From Pycnococcus provasolii (lineage: Eukaryota; Chlorophyta; Pseudoscourfieldiophyceae; Pseudoscourfieldiales): DNA of 64,000 bases. Made by a program: the position numbers and the translations under genes. Position 1 is the first letter of the stretch; the number at the start of each line of letters is the position of its first letter. Where the stretch lies: NCBI GenBank assembly GCA_049487715.1, contig CP150566.1, forward strand, positions 310,001 to 374,000. Reading direction: 5' to 3'. Positions 48,438-57,114 of the stretch are shown piece after piece. Below the pieces are notes generated by a model that was not told where the DNA came from, ran no database searches, and was given only the letters and a program-made list of their open reading frames with translations.

Positions 48438-49970
48438 TCAGGCAGCAGCCGGCGTGCCACTGCCGCCCCATCCCCAATTCAAGTGTCCGCCAGCCTTGTT
48501 CGCCATGTTCACCATCCAACCCTCCTCCTTGTCAGGGCCAGCCTGCGTCGGATGCTCGAAGCGGAGCATGCTGCCCTCCTTGTGCACGCGAACGCGGTAC
48601 CACGGGTTGTTGAGCATGCCCATGACGTTCCACGTCGGACGCTCCGGCATCGAGTTCTGGCTCTGATCCCACGCGCGGAAGATGATCTCCTTCGCCTCCG
48701 CCATCTCGCTCACCGTCACATCGAGCTCCCACAGAAACCAGCACCAGTGCTTTGCGTGATCGCCACTGCTTCCCGCTGCCCAGCGAGGCTTCTCTTTGGT
48801 TTGAAATGGAGCGAGACGCCATGTCATGCCACCATCCAGACTAATCTCCACGCGGATGATCTTGCGCCCGCCACCACTGTACGCGTATCCCTTGATCGTG
48901 TACGACTTGCGCTCGCTGTCGACAATCTCGTTGTGCCAAGGGTATGCGATGGCGCCGTTGATGTTGATGTTGTTGATGATGTACTCCGGCTTGAACCACC
49001 ACTTCTCGGCATTCGCCTTTTCGGCGTCCACCATCGGCGGCAGCACGCGGTTGTCGTTGAAGTGGTAAAAGTTGTCGCTCTCCTTGTCCGTGACCTCGAT
49101 CTCCGTCAGCCACTTGACTGTGCGCCCGCCTATGTATCCAGGAAGCAGTAAGCGCACCGGATAGCCATGGTCCGGATGAAGCTCCTTGCCGTTCTGCTTG
49201 ATGGCGAGGATGACGTCGCAGCTCGGATCGAGCGCCGTCTCCATGTCAATCGAAGAGCCGTACGAGCCTGGCCCACCCTGCTGGTTTTCATAGCTCCTTG
49301 GCAGCTCCTTCTGCGGACCGGCAAAGCATACGAACCGCCGCCCAGGACCAGGCTTGGTGACGCCAGCCTTCTTGAGCACCTCGCGAAGCGGCACGCCCGT
49401 CCAGTACGTGTTGCCCACGGCGCACGGTCCCCAATTGAACCCGATGCTCTGCTTGATCTGGTTCTGCTCCTTGCGCCGGTTGCCCGCGCAAGCCATGAAG
49501 CATGGGAAGGTGATGGTGCGCATGCTCGCGAGCTCGTCCATGGTGACTGTGATGATCTTGTCGACATTGCCCTTGACGGTGATGGTGTGCTCGCTCCACT
49601 TCAGCACAGGGACAGCCCCGTGATTGCGCACGAAATGGAGGTTCACGGGCGAGACCCAACCGTAGTCAATGAGCTGCGGCAGCTGCGCCTCGACGTTGAA
49701 TGGGTGTTTTCCCGTGAGACGCACCAGATCCGGGTGACGCTTGACCCACGCGTCTGGCGTCTTGGCGTCGCGTTCGTCCACAATCGGGAACGGCGCGGCG
49801 AGGTGTTCGTATTCGCTCAGGTTGAATTCCTGCTGGTCTTGCTCGTACGCGTCGTCGTACTCGATCACGACGTCGTCGTCGCGCCCTCCTCCTTTTCTTG
49901 ACCTAATAGGATTCAATGCACGCACGACACTCGAAACGAGGCGCAGCGGCGCCGCCACCAGGGTAGCCAT
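48438..49970 (-). CDS. Stand-alone nitrate reductase molybdenum domain protein (NR-B)
   Basis: Encodes 510 residues from the ATG at 49970. It covers only the Mo-pterin and Mo-dimerisation domains of eukaryotic nitrate reductase. The family residues are intact: DAWVKRHPDLVRLTGKHPFN, HFVRNHGAVP, ACAGNRRKEQNQIKQ (Mo-ligating Cys161), GFNWGPCAVGNTYWTGVPL, GGRTVKWL and SDNFYHFNDNRVLP, then IKGYAYSGGG and the dimer-domain WNVMGMLNNPWYRVRV. There is no b5 or FAD domain after it; it ends in a Gly/Trp-rich tail. The text is nitrate-reductase-like rather than sulfite-oxidase-like (KEQN, not the SOX pattern). It needs an external electron donor, plausibly NR-A, 1.4 kb away across NAR1. Confidence 0.9.
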   Translation of the reverse strand: MATLVAAPLRLVSSVVRALNPIRSRKGGGRDDDVVIEYDDAYEQDQQEFNLSEYEHLAAPFPIVDERDAKTPDAWVKRHPDLVRLTGKHPFNVEAQLPQLIDYGWVSPVNLHFVRNHGAVPVLKWSEHTITVKGNVDKIITVTMDELASMRTITFPCFMACAGNRRKEQNQIKQSIGFNWGPCAVGNTYWTGVPLREVLKKAGVTKPGPGRRFVCFAGPQKELPRSYENQQGGPGSYGSSIDMETALDPSCDVILAIKQNGKELHPDHGYPVRLLLPGYIGGRTVKWLTEIEVTDKESDNFYHFNDNRVLPPMVDAEKANAEKWWFKPEYIINNININGAIAYPWHNEIVDSERKSYTIKGYAYSGGGRKIIRVEISLDGGMTWRLAPFQTKEKPRWAAGSSGDHAKHWCWFLWELDVTVSEMAEAKEIIFRAWDQSQNSMPERPTWNVMGMLNNPWYRVRVHKEGSMLRFEHPTQAGPDKEEGWMVNMANKAGGHLNWGWGGSGTPAAA

Positions 49971-50106
49971 CACAACAATACAGATAACTTGGAAGAGTGA
50001 GTCGGACTTCTAACCGAAAACCCCGTCCTAATCTGCCCTAATAACCCCGAATTCAAAATGATGTTCACAAAGGGTGGCTGAAACAAAAAACTTTTACACG
50101 AAAGTG

Positions 50107-51711
50107 TCAATTCATGCGCTTCGCGGAAATGCGAGCCTTGTACTCGCTGCTGTGAGCCTTGGGATTGAACCACATGTGCGTGACGCGAGGGACCACGTCA
50201 ACCTCCGTGACGTGGCGTGCGTCCTTCGACCGATTCGCACGAATGTGTTCGCGCATCGCCCCCTTCACGTCCGGATGCTGCGCCCACAACCCGTCGTCCA
50301 TCGCGTACAGGTGCGTGACGTTCGTCTGCGGAATGGCGTCAGCCATGCGCCTCCACGCGCCGACAGTCACCTGGTCGGGATAGTCGCCGACATTCAGCGC
50401 CCAGATGGTACCCTCCTTTAGCACCTCCACGAGGCGATCCAGCACGGCATCGCACATGCCCAGCCCAAACGCCTGCATGTAGAGCACCTGCACCGCGCGC
50501 TTGCCGCTGAGCGCGTCGAGAACGCGCAGCAGCACGCATGCACCCGCATCCGTGGGCAAGAAGTCCTTCAGATGCAGCACCTGCAGCTCGTCGTTTTCGA
50601 CATCATCCTCGGCGAGCATAGCCAATAGCCTCGCGAATCGCGGCTCGCGGTAGATGACATCCTCCGGCGTTCCACCCGGCGTGCGCCTGCTCATGCGTCG
50701 CTGTGTTGCCGTCGTGCCTGCAGGTGACGCGCAGTTATCCGCAGGTTCGTCGGCGGCACTGTCGATGGGTACGTGTGCTTCAGCGGCTGCGCGCGCCGCG
50801 GCGACGCCTCGTCCGTACGCGCGCCCAGGTGGATGCCTGTTCTTGCGCGGATCCCACGCAAATGGCTGCAGCCTCTCCACTTCACTGCGACGTCGCTTCT
50901 TCGTGGAAGGCTGCGTCGTCGCTTGTGCTGGTTGAGAAGCGGGAGGAGGCGTTGCGTTTTCCTTGTTGTGTTCGGAGTGATATGGGTCTGCTGCACCTTC
51001 GTCATCTTCCGTCAAGTCCACAAGGAGCACAGGTGGTGGTGGTGGTGGTGGTGGAGCCGGCGTCGTCGCCGTCTTATTTTTCTTCGCGACGTCGTACACG
51101 TCGCTGATGAGAACAGGAGCCCCTTTTTTCGTCGAGCGATTCATTTTTATTGGCTGCAGACTGTTCCCTTTTCTCGCGTGATTCTGGTGTTCTGAAACCG
51201 TCAGCTGAGTTGCGGCTGCCGCTGAGACTCCATTTGTTTTCGTGTTGGCTGGCGTAGGCCGCATACTCCCGCCAAGTTTATGTGCGGCTGCTGAGAGTTG
51301 GTGCACGTGCGCGCCGGCTTGTGGCTTCGCCCCCACAAGGTGCGCGTTGCCGGTCCCTCCTCCTGCGCCTCCCGCTCCTGCTGCCACGTTGTTGGGCCGA
51401 CGCGATAACACCACACCTGGCATCACCATCGTGCCTCCTAATCCCGACTCTAACCCTGGAGGCTTGTCACCAGGCAACAAGGTCGTCGACTTGTCGTTCA
51501 CAGTAAGGTTAGGCGACACGACAGGCACCCTCCCATACCCACCTACCAAATCCAAACCCACAGAGGCACCAGGCGCAGAGGCACCAGGCGCAGAGCCTGC
51601 ACCAGAGGCCACCCCACCAGAGGCAGAGGGCGAGCCTGAAGAGGTTGCAACTCCAGAGGACTTCAGGAAGTCGGAGACGCACAGGACTGATTGCACGAGC
51701 CAAGACGCCAT
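50107..51711 (-). CDS. LRR-like protein with long disordered N-terminus
   Basis: Encodes 534 residues from the ATG at 51711 (the frame is open upstream without ATG). Residues 1-~330 are low in complexity: Gly/Ala/Ser/Pro, GASAPGAS repeats, a proline run and basic patches (STKKRRRSE) that could be nuclear signals. The C-terminal ~190 residues look like a leucine-rich, ribonuclease-inhibitor-type solenoid (LQVLHLKDFLPTDAGACVLL, VQVLYMQAFGLGMCDAVLD, IWALNVGDYPDQVTVGAWRR), closing with TEVDVVPRVTHMWFNPKAH. I do not recognise a named family. It is probably an adaptor or chromatin-associated protein; this is inference. Confidence 0.5.
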   Translation of the reverse strand: MASWLVQSVLCVSDFLKSSGVATSSGSPSASGGVASGAGSAPGASAPGASVGLDLVGGYGRVPVVSPNLTVNDKSTTLLPGDKPPGLESGLGGTMVMPGVVLSRRPNNVAAGAGGAGGGTGNAHLVGAKPQAGAHVHQLSAAAHKLGGSMRPTPANTKTNGVSAAAATQLTVSEHQNHARKGNSLQPIKMNRSTKKGAPVLISDVYDVAKKNKTATTPAPPPPPPPPVLLVDLTEDDEGAADPYHSEHNKENATPPPASQPAQATTQPSTKKRRRSEVERLQPFAWDPRKNRHPPGRAYGRGVAAARAAAEAHVPIDSAADEPADNCASPAGTTATQRRMSRRTPGGTPEDVIYREPRFARLLAMLAEDDVENDELQVLHLKDFLPTDAGACVLLRVLDALSGKRAVQVLYMQAFGLGMCDAVLDRLVEVLKEGTIWALNVGDYPDQVTVGAWRRMADAIPQTNVTHLYAMDDGLWAQHPDVKGAMREHIRANRSKDARHVTEVDVVPRVTHMWFNPKAHSSEYKARISAKRMN

Positions 51712-51899
51712 GACGATGACGAGCACACGGACGCTGAGGATGAGGATGAGGCGAGAATGAGGTGTCCTGGACTCCAGGGACAGAGGGACGGACAGACGGA
51801 GGTTACGTTTGAAAATGGGCGGGGCGCTCGGGGACGTCAAATCCACGTTCGGGGGATACCTCGTTGCTCGGAGGTGTTGGTCCGCGACGTAAGGGAGGG

Positions 51900-52700
51900 C
51901 CCGTTCCCAAATCCCAATTCTACGGCCCACCGCCGATACCGCTCAAGCTGAAGCTGGCGGGAGCGCTCAGCCTGGAAGTCTCAGGCCTCAGCCCACAGGC
52001 GCAGGCGGAACGGTTTGGGATGTCGCGTGACACCCTGCAGAACTTTTACGTAAAGTTCAGCGGCTGGTCAGTCAGCGGTTGCCGGTTGGCGCGGAGGACC
52101 TCTGCGACTTCTTCGGCGCCTGCCCGGCGGCGGTGCCAAACGAGCAGGCGTGGGCGAAGGCGGCGCGCGAGGTGATGCGCAATCCTGCGGTGCGCCAGTG
52201 CGCGGCAACCGGCTGGTGGGCGGGCACCCCGTGCGTGTTCGTGCAGAACAACCTGCAGGTGATGGTGAAGGTACGCGCAGCTGATGGCGCCGTTCAAGAC
52301 GACGACGGACGCCGCGAAGGCCGAAGGCGCTCTGGTCTAAGCGACTGGAGAGCGTGCGGAAGGAGGTGGAGGCGCTGTTAGTCGACGTCGCGGCGTCGGC
52401 GGAACAGCGCCTTAAGCGCGCTGACAGGATAGCTGAACTGAGTGCGTAAGTACTAGCGTCAGTGCTTGCACGCGCACGGAGCTCGTGTTCCCGAGCGTGC
52501 CGTGCGCGAAGCCTGGCGGAGCTTGTTCCCGGAGGCGGTCGAACTACGTAGGCGTTGGGTTGAGCTCGCCGTGCGGCGCAGGCCGTATTACGCGCCATAC
52601 TTTGGGTACGCAGTGCACCTCCGAGCTCGCCCTGAATGGGACCCGATTCCCTAGCTAGGCCCCCTCCCCCGGGCCCGGGCCCCCGCCGGGCGGGTGCCCT
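51900..52700 (+). pseudogene. GC-rich island with broken ORF fragments
   Basis: Composition changes to visibly higher GC between two ordinary genes. One frame (to about 52075) reads PPPIPLKLKLAGALSLEVSG and QAQAERFGMSRDTLQNFYV, a plausible helix-turn-helix; a second frame (about 52045-52330) continues QRLPVGAEDLCDFFGACPAA and ATGWWAGTPCVFVQNN; a third lies at 52466-52654. The switch of frames without clear introns suggests a decayed gene, perhaps from a transposon of the type that starts with an HTH. GC-only text (CCCGGGCCCGGGCCCCCGCC) follows at about 52665. The mobile-element origin is a guess. Confidence 0.3.
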
Positions 52701-52856
52701 GCCCTCTCCCGTTCCCGCCCCCCCCTTTTTTTTTCTCAAATTCTCAGTTCAAAAACGAGACCAAAAAGGCGCAGAAATCTGAAAAGTGGAAAATTCCCCC
52801 CGTCACATCCTGTATTTCCCAGTTCATCAAATTCTTCATCATAACAAGAAATAACA

Positions 52857-53936
52857 ATGTCCGGGTATCGTGTCCTTCTTCGGCCTTCTTTCAACGTCTC
52901 TTCATGTTCATGTGAAGCTGGTGAGGGTGGTGGTGGTGGTGGTGGTGGTGAGGGTGCTGGTGGTGGTGGTGGTGGTGGTGGTGGTGGTGGTGTTGAAGAT
53001 GCGTTTCGTTTCATTCGCCTCAGTCATCCTCGTTCGTCACAAAGTCGGCAGTTTATGCTTTTGTCGTCGGGGTCGGGGTCGTCACCAGGGTCGTCGTCGT
53101 CGTCATCAGTGCAACAATCCGTGGTGGGTCCCTCAAGTTTGATTTGCTCGCTGGATGTTTACCGTTCGTCTCACAGCTCATGGCTTGTTCCTGTGGATAA
53201 TAATAATAAGAAGAACAACTCCTCATCGTCGTCGTCGTCGTCTTCTTTGTTAGCGGACGGTGGAATTTATACGTGCGTGCCCGTTGACCCGCTGATGCTC
53301 TCAATAGCATACCTCGAAAAGGCGCGTGTGGGATCGAACAAACGAATGTCAGACGGAGCGCACGAGGGTGTGTTCGTTGACGCGGATACCATCTTCGAAG
53401 ACGACGAGTTTCCGGACGTTCGAATCCTTAAGGAGATACTCGCGCCAGCTGACGTCGCGGCGCCACCGCTCGCGCGCATCTGCGAAACGAAAGTCTCGGG
53501 AGGTGTGGCCTTCTTCAGGCTGTGCGACAAACGCACTCTAGCCTATCTCGTGTGCAAAGTCAGAAGCGGTGCGGAACGACTACAAGGACACGCGTGCGTA
53601 CAGGGCCTCGACGCCTCGGAACGACGCGCATACGCGCTGGACCTGCTCACGGACCTGCTTGCACCAACCTGGGCGGCGAGACTCAGAAGCGTCATGCAAG
53701 CGGAACTGCCGTACACCGGCACGAATACCAACGGCGGACCCGCCGTCACACACGCCGCCGATCTGCCTCCCGTGCCAAACCAGCGCAACTCCACCGGCGA
53801 GGATGCCGCCGAGAGGAGAAAGAGGCAGGAGAAGCTGAAGCGCGCGGCGGCGAGCGCGCAGGCAAAGGCTGACAAGGCGCGAAAGCTCGCTCAGGGTACC
53901 AAGTCCATTACCAGCTTTTTCGGCGCCAAGGCCTAA
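52857..53936 (+). CDS. RNASEH2B: Ribonuclease H2 subunit B
   Basis: Encodes 359 residues. The N-terminal domain shows FRFIRLSHPRSSQSRQFML and LLADGGIYTCVPVDPLMLSI, followed by the helical segment with VAFFRLCDKRTLAYLVCKV. The C-terminus TKSITSFFGAKA matches the PCNA-interacting tail of RNase H2B (MKSIDTFFG in the animal protein), so the complex should be recruited to replication forks. Subunit B is non-catalytic and supports removal of ribonucleotides from DNA. Two low-complexity insertions, poly-Gly (GGT repeat) and Ser/Asn runs, swell the protein. It is intronless. Confident. Confidence 0.88.
   Translation: MSGYRVLLRPSFNVSSCSCEAGEGGGGGGGGEGAGGGGGGGGGGGVEDAFRFIRLSHPRSSQSRQFMLLSSGSGSSPGSSSSSSVQQSVVGPSSLICSLDVYRSSHSSWLVPVDNNNKKNNSSSSSSSSSLLADGGIYTCVPVDPLMLSIAYLEKARVGSNKRMSDGAHEGVFVDADTIFEDDEFPDVRILKEILAPADVAAPPLARICETKVSGGVAFFRLCDKRTLAYLVCKVRSGAERLQGHACVQGLDASERRAYALDLLTDLLAPTWAARLRSVMQAELPYTGTNTNGGPAVTHAADLPPVPNQRNSTGEDAAERRKRQEKLKRAAASAQAKADKARKLAQGTKSITSFFGAKA
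52922..52994 (+). repeat. GGT trinucleotide repeat coding for poly-Gly
   Basis: About twenty GGT/GAG-interrupted triplets within the RNASEH2B reading frame encode glycine runs near residues 23-45. Confidence 0.9.
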
Positions 53937-54502
53937 AAAAACATAAAGGTAGTTGTAACAAGTGTGCTGTTTCTTGTTTCTTGATGGTGAAAAACTGTCA
54001 AGTCGTCTGTCAGTCTGTCCAATAAAAATTGTACCATTACCGGGTACTATCGTAAGAGGTCCCACTTCAACAGCTTGCCAGTTCGCTCAATCCATCGCTC
54101 CATCCATCGCTCAGTCGCTCATCATGGGCCGGTTTTGTTTCTAGTTTCTAGGTGGATTAAGGTGGTCAAGCAAGAATGCCTACGATACCCTATTCTTGCA
54201 AGGCGCGTCCGTCCGGGCTGCGTCTCCCTCCAGGAGTCCCAGGGGAGCTCATCAGTTCGCGCCTTTTCATTCCTGTCCGTCCGTCGCATCAATCAAGCAC
54301 ATCAGGCGCGCCTCCGGAGGCTCACGGCAAGAAGGCTCGTCAAGGCAAGTCAATTTTTAGGAGTGCATCCGCCGTGTGTGTGTGTGTGTGTCTCTCTCTC
54401 TCTTTCTGGTGATGTTTGCACGTCTCAGGAGTTGGCTCTTTCCGCGACAACCTAGCGGCCCATAGCGTGGTGACGACGAACGAAGATGGGCCTCCCGTGG
54501 TG
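53937..54502. other. Intergenic region upstream of ankyrin gene
   Basis: No gene is supported. The stretch holds CATCCATCGCTC repeats (54091-54121), a GT then CT dinucleotide tract (about 54373-54402), and part of a 27-bp direct repeat (GTGGTGACGACGAACGAAGA type) that runs into the coding start at about 54468-54525. Confidence 0.4.
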
Positions 54503-56224
54503 ATGACGAACGAAGATGGGCCAGCATCGCCACGAAAAAAGGCGCGGCCTGTGCCAAGGGAAATAGACGCAGAAGTGGAATTTCGGTTTCCACTTCCACC
54601 GATCTGCTTGCACAATACGGAGAAACCGTGCGACGTATGCACGGCCGCGGCAGAGTTGGTGAAGAGGGAACCAGGTATTGCAAAGGCTTATTTTTTCGCG
54701 TGGCTTTCAGAGCGTCTTGACCCAAACTCTTCTGCCGAAGATGAATTGACGGATTGTACTGAGATAACAAGAGCCGTCAGCGCGCGTGAATATCGTGACA
54801 CTGTGAACGGCTTGGAACAACAGTGCAGTTCGTTATATGAGTTCATGATGGAGCGGGAAAAGGCGAGGTTGGCAATCAAGCTGGCGCAGGAGAAGGCGAT
54901 GCATGTGGTGGAAATGGAGCGCGCGAAGAAGGATGCGCCAGAGCTGCTTGAGCTCGCAAGGCGCTCATGGGCGTTGAAGGCGCGTATCGAGGAGAGGACG
55001 CACCAATTCGAATGTGGAGGTGCAGGTGCACTGAAACGCTATCTCTTCAAACCTGAGTATCGCGATACAACACAAAATACAGTATACAGTATACCGTATC
55101 GCGAGGCACATAAAATAATTCTCGACGCGCATCGCACTAAGTGTCGGAGAGCTCCTGAACGGCGAGCTCCTGAACACTTAGAGGACGAGTCCCTATGGCC
55201 GCTCAACGTTCAATGCGAGCTATATTTGCTGACGTTCGAACTGGAGGAACGGGCTGCGAATTTGGTTAAGATGCGTGCTCTGATGCGGGAGACTTGTTCG
55301 GAGAAAGTGCATGGTGTCGGCGAAGCGTTTTGCGTGGCGACGGACACCTGGCAACGAGAAAAGCGCGAGCGCATCGTCTTGTTGGAAAACTGGTGGCAAG
55401 CCGAATGGAAGAAACGATGCGATGAACACCACCGACGTCAATCCATGGTGCTCGCGGTTGCGCGTGGCGATCGTATTCAAGTTCAAGATTTGATACGCGC
55501 TGGCACTGATCCGAATACGATGTGGTCGCTTGATTGGGGGGAGGCCTATTGGAGGGATGATATTAGGCCTGAAGATACGCCGTATCCATTCATGCCCGAG
55601 CACATCGAATACATTTCTTATCGAGATGGTGAACAGGTCGTGCCTAAGGAATTACTGGGATTTAGCGTGCTCGCCATTGCCGCGAGACTGAATCAAAATG
55701 GCGATTGCATTCGGGAACTAGTTGCCTCTGGTGCACATATCGACGTTGCATGGACAGAGGACCTCAACCAACGAGAAAGGATGAAAGGCGAAAGACGTTA
55801 TAATGAGGACTATGTCGAGTTCGGAGAGTTCTTTCATGAATCGTTTTCGCCTTTGCATTTCGCCGTGAACGCCGAGAACGAAGCAACAGTTCGTGCGCTG
55901 ATTGATGCAGGTGCCGACGTAAACAAGCTCGCCCAGCTTAGGGAAGACCAGCCGGATGAATGGAGTCTACACGAATGGAGACAACAGAATCCGCTGTGGG
56001 GTTTCAGCAAAGAAAATCGTGGTCGTCCAGAAGGACCAGATGATAAAGACCTTCCCATACGAACGCCTCTTGACATGGCGCGTGAGTTGAACCACACTGC
56101 CATTTGCTCAATGCTCGAGTCGGCAGGTGGGAAGTCTTCGAGCGCGTTTCCTGCTGAAGTCGAGGCGTTGAGGAACGCATTGCGAGAGGATTTTAGGAAA
56201 GAGGAAGTATTGATTAACTACTAG
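54503..56224 (+). CDS. Ankyrin-repeat protein with helical N-terminal region
   Basis: Encodes about 573 residues from the ATG at 54503; the frame stays open 87 bases upstream without another ATG. Residues ~45-75 contain a Cys-rich segment (ICLHNTEKPCDVCTAAAEL). The middle is helical and charged. The C-terminal ~250 residues hold ankyrin units: LAVARGDRIQVQDLIRAGTD, SVLAIAARLNQNGDCIRELV, SPLHFAVNAENEATVRALI with DAGADVNKL, and TPLDMARELNHTAICSMLES. Codons look less GC-biased than those in the nitrate cluster. No catalytic domain is seen. It is likely a binding or adaptor protein. Confidence 0.65.
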   Translation: MTNEDGPASPRKKARPVPREIDAEVEFRFPLPPICLHNTEKPCDVCTAAAELVKREPGIAKAYFFAWLSERLDPNSSAEDELTDCTEITRAVSAREYRDTVNGLEQQCSSLYEFMMEREKARLAIKLAQEKAMHVVEMERAKKDAPELLELARRSWALKARIEERTHQFECGGAGALKRYLFKPEYRDTTQNTVYSIPYREAHKIILDAHRTKCRRAPERRAPEHLEDESLWPLNVQCELYLLTFELEERAANLVKMRALMRETCSEKVHGVGEAFCVATDTWQREKRERIVLLENWWQAEWKKRCDEHHRRQSMVLAVARGDRIQVQDLIRAGTDPNTMWSLDWGEAYWRDDIRPEDTPYPFMPEHIEYISYRDGEQVVPKELLGFSVLAIAARLNQNGDCIRELVASGAHIDVAWTEDLNQRERMKGERRYNEDYVEFGEFFHESFSPLHFAVNAENEATVRALIDAGADVNKLAQLREDQPDEWSLHEWRQQNPLWGFSKENRGRPEGPDDKDLPIRTPLDMARELNHTAICSMLESAGGKSSSAFPAEVEALRNALREDFRKEEVLINY

Positions 56225-56334
56225 CGAGATAATGTTTTGTAGTATTCAATGTTACTCCATAATCCACTGTTTATCAATAGCACATTGAATTTCTCCAGAA
56301 TCACCAACCAATGCTCAATGAACAAAATCACGAT

Positions 56335-56862
56335 TTACGAAGATTCAGCTTCAATGTACGATGTGTACCTACTTTTGAGTCCCGGATGAGCGAGGATCAA
56401 CCTGGCGAGGCGTTTTTTACGTTTACCACGCTTGTGTGTACCACGCTTACCATGATACGAAGCGTACATGGCGTAGAAAGCGCGCCACGAGGTGGCGAAG
56501 TTGTGAAAAGGGTGGAGAATCACGCGATATTGTCGGTTTTGAGGATCCGGCAACGATAGATTTGACCCATAATGATTTTTGAGTTCGGTCGTCGAAGTCA
56601 TCATGAGATTATGGAACGTAGGCCATCGCGTATGCGCTAGCTGTAGCCACAGCACATCGTCGCGATATGCTGCGTCGCGGCATGCGCGCGATACCGTGGC
56701 CAAACGCGCTAGCAACCTTGCGACATTGTTGCTGGCACAAACAACATTCGAACAGTACGATAGACGGAAAAAAGCATCCGGATACAGAACAGGTAGGGCG
56801 ATTGAAAATATAACGAAGAGGAATGTCTCAAGCGGTGGTGTCACTTTCGAGGAGAGCTCCAT
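56335..56862 (-). CDS. F-box-like protein, 5' end unresolved
   Basis: From the only good in-frame ATG (56862) it encodes 175 residues, but the frame continues upstream with protein-like text (FRFFGVFDDEGYARAKLVKR, then ADDGTTLFDIQLGRLDD) to about 57090, where an in-frame stop lies just upstream. An ATG near 57091 is in another frame, so an upstream intron or a frameshift is likely. The F-box-like core is ARLLARLATVSRACRDAAYR followed by DDVLWLQLAHTRWPTF, and the ending WRAFYAMYASYH is typical of small F-box proteins that link substrates to SCF ubiquitin ligases. The C-terminus is strongly basic. Family assignment is moderate. Confidence 0.55.
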   Translation of the reverse strand: MELSSKVTPPLETFLFVIFSIALPVLYPDAFFRLSYCSNVVCASNNVARLLARLATVSRACRDAAYRDDVLWLQLAHTRWPTFHNLMMTSTTELKNHYGSNLSLPDPQNRQYRVILHPFHNFATSWRAFYAMYASYHGKRGTHKRGKRKKRLARLILAHPGLKSRYTSYIEAESS

Positions 56863-57114
56863 CACAAGTCCACGACGCTGCAACTCCTCTGGGCTTTCAA
56901 TGATGAGTTGCTCGCACGTTGCGTTTCGATCGTCCAACCTACCGAGTTGAATGTCGAACAATGTTGTCCCATCGTCCGCCTTAGCCTCGTACCTCTTCAC
57001 GAGCTTTGCCCTCGCATAGCCTTCGTCGTCGAATACGCCAAAGAATCTGAATGGCTCGCGGTTCTCCGGGAGCGAGCGTCATACTCATACCTATCTGACC
57101 AGTCCTGATATTTG

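Noticed and set aside
48438-49970. NR-B as a sulfite oxidase
   Set aside because: The active-site text (CAGNRRKEQN, SDNFYHFNDNRVLP and YIINNININ) follows nitrate reductase, not sulfite oxidase.
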